From: Verrucomicrobiaceae bacterium
GTDB taxonomy: Bacteria > Pseudomonadota > Gammaproteobacteria > Pseudomonadales > CAMLJR01
NCBI GenBank assembly: GCA_028293825.1
Contig: JAQGNY010000042.1
Span: 22,467-86,466, forward strand
Length of the DNA stretch: 64,000 bases
Direction of reading: 5' to 3'
In this document: one piece after another, positions 63,695-64,000 of the stretch
Layout: every line of letters begins with the position of its first letter
Numbering within the stretch: the first letter of the stretch is position 1
Program-made: the position numbers and the translations under genes
The notes under the pieces: generated by a model
Told to the model about the DNA's origin: nothing
Database searches by the model: none
Seen by the model: the letters and a program-made list of their open reading frames with translations, nothing else

Positions 63695-64000
63695 ATGCGC
63701 AAGTTTCAGCTCAACCCAATCTCACGTCGTCGATGGGAGCGATTTCGCCAAATCAGACGCGGTTATTTTTCGTTAATTACGTTGACCGCGCTGATTGCCA
63801 TATCTCTACTCGCCGAGTTGTTAGTAAACAACCGCGCTTTATTTGTTCATTATGACGGGCAATGGTTTTTCCCCGCCTACGGTGCTGTTGTACCGGGCAA
63901 AACTTTTGGACTGGATTACGAATACGAAACCGATTACAAAGCTTTGCAGAAAAAATTCGCTGCGGAAAATAACAACAATTGGGTAATTTTGCCGCCAGTG
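63695..64000 (+). CDS. yejE: Peptide ABC transporter permease YejE-type (5' part)
   Basis: The first 102 codons are open to the window edge and in frame with it. The N-terminus is MRKFQLNPISRRRWERFRQI followed by a membrane helix (SLITLTALIAISLLAELLVNN) and the periplasmic loop with WFFPAYGAVVPG, the pattern of YejE. It starts four bases after yejB and should form the heterodimeric permease with it. Confidence 0.88.
   Translation, partial: MRKFQLNPISRRRWERFRQIRRGYFSLITLTALIAISLLAELLVNNRALFVHYDGQWFFPAYGAVVPGKTFGLDYEYETDYKALQKKFAAENNNNWVILPPV

Noticed and set aside
1..64000. CRISPR arrays, tRNA or rRNA genes
   Set aside because: No regularly spaced repeat array and no cloverleaf or rRNA-like stretch was noticed in any intergenic region.

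Overview
This 64 kb window is chromosomal DNA of a gammaproteobacterium. Gene families and gene order match the Pseudomonas/Cellvibrio/Marinobacter part of the class: a gap-mfd-csiV-mtip-lexA-sulA run, fpr divergent from a finR-type LysR gene, and a fimL-dnaQ-rnhA-methyltransferase-gloB-mltD cluster followed by yej-type permeases. Coding density is high and base composition is moderately GC-rich, except for an A/T-rich stretch at about 9.95-13.4 kb. No rRNA, tRNA, CRISPR array, transposase or integrase was seen. Family names come from recognising motifs and gene order by eye; no database search was run.

Left part (1-9.9 kb): the 3' part of a tannase/feruloyl esterase, a GlxA-type regulator, an NDH-2-like flavoprotein, then a fused PP2C phosphatase/protein kinase downstream of a formate/nitrite transporter. 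The transporter leader carries two AACGNN hexaloop hairpins and an overlapping terminator, the layout expected of an ANTAR (NasT/NasR-type) antitermination leader. A lipocalin, a DUF1428 protein, a PhnB-like VOC protein and an SDR with an altered active site follow.

Accessory island (about 9.95-13.4 kb): an A/T-rich two-gene unit encoding an OLD-type ATPase/TOPRIM nuclease and a UvrD-like helicase, translationally coupled by an ATGA overlap. This is the composition of a Gabija anti-phage system. A possible 26-residue membrane peptide lies just downstream.

Core region (13.4-33.2 kb): an old-yellow-enzyme reductase, pbpC with a giant membrane-anchored alpha-2-macroglobulin carrying a CTEQ thioester motif, a long-form GAPDH divergent from mfd, csiV, an S-methyl-5'-thioinosine phosphorylase-like enzyme, lexA with two SOS boxes and a sulA-like gene, and fpr/finR.

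Envelope and secretion region (33.2-52.5 kb): a tonB-exbB-exbD-exbD-TPR operon, then a large type II secretion locus. gspE-F-G-H-I-J-K-L-M-A-B read leftward, gspC-gspD read rightward from the same intergenic region, and a second complete secretin gene lies at the far end, convergent with gspB. No gspO, gspN or pilotin gene is visible here.

Right part (52.5-64 kb): sohB, a two-helix membrane protein, fimL, dnaQ, rnhA, a methyltransferase, gloB, mltD with three LysM repeats, an HDOD/GAF-like signalling protein, and yejB plus the start of yejE. Several genes here start most plausibly at TTG or GTG codons, judged from ribosome-binding sites and family N-termini.
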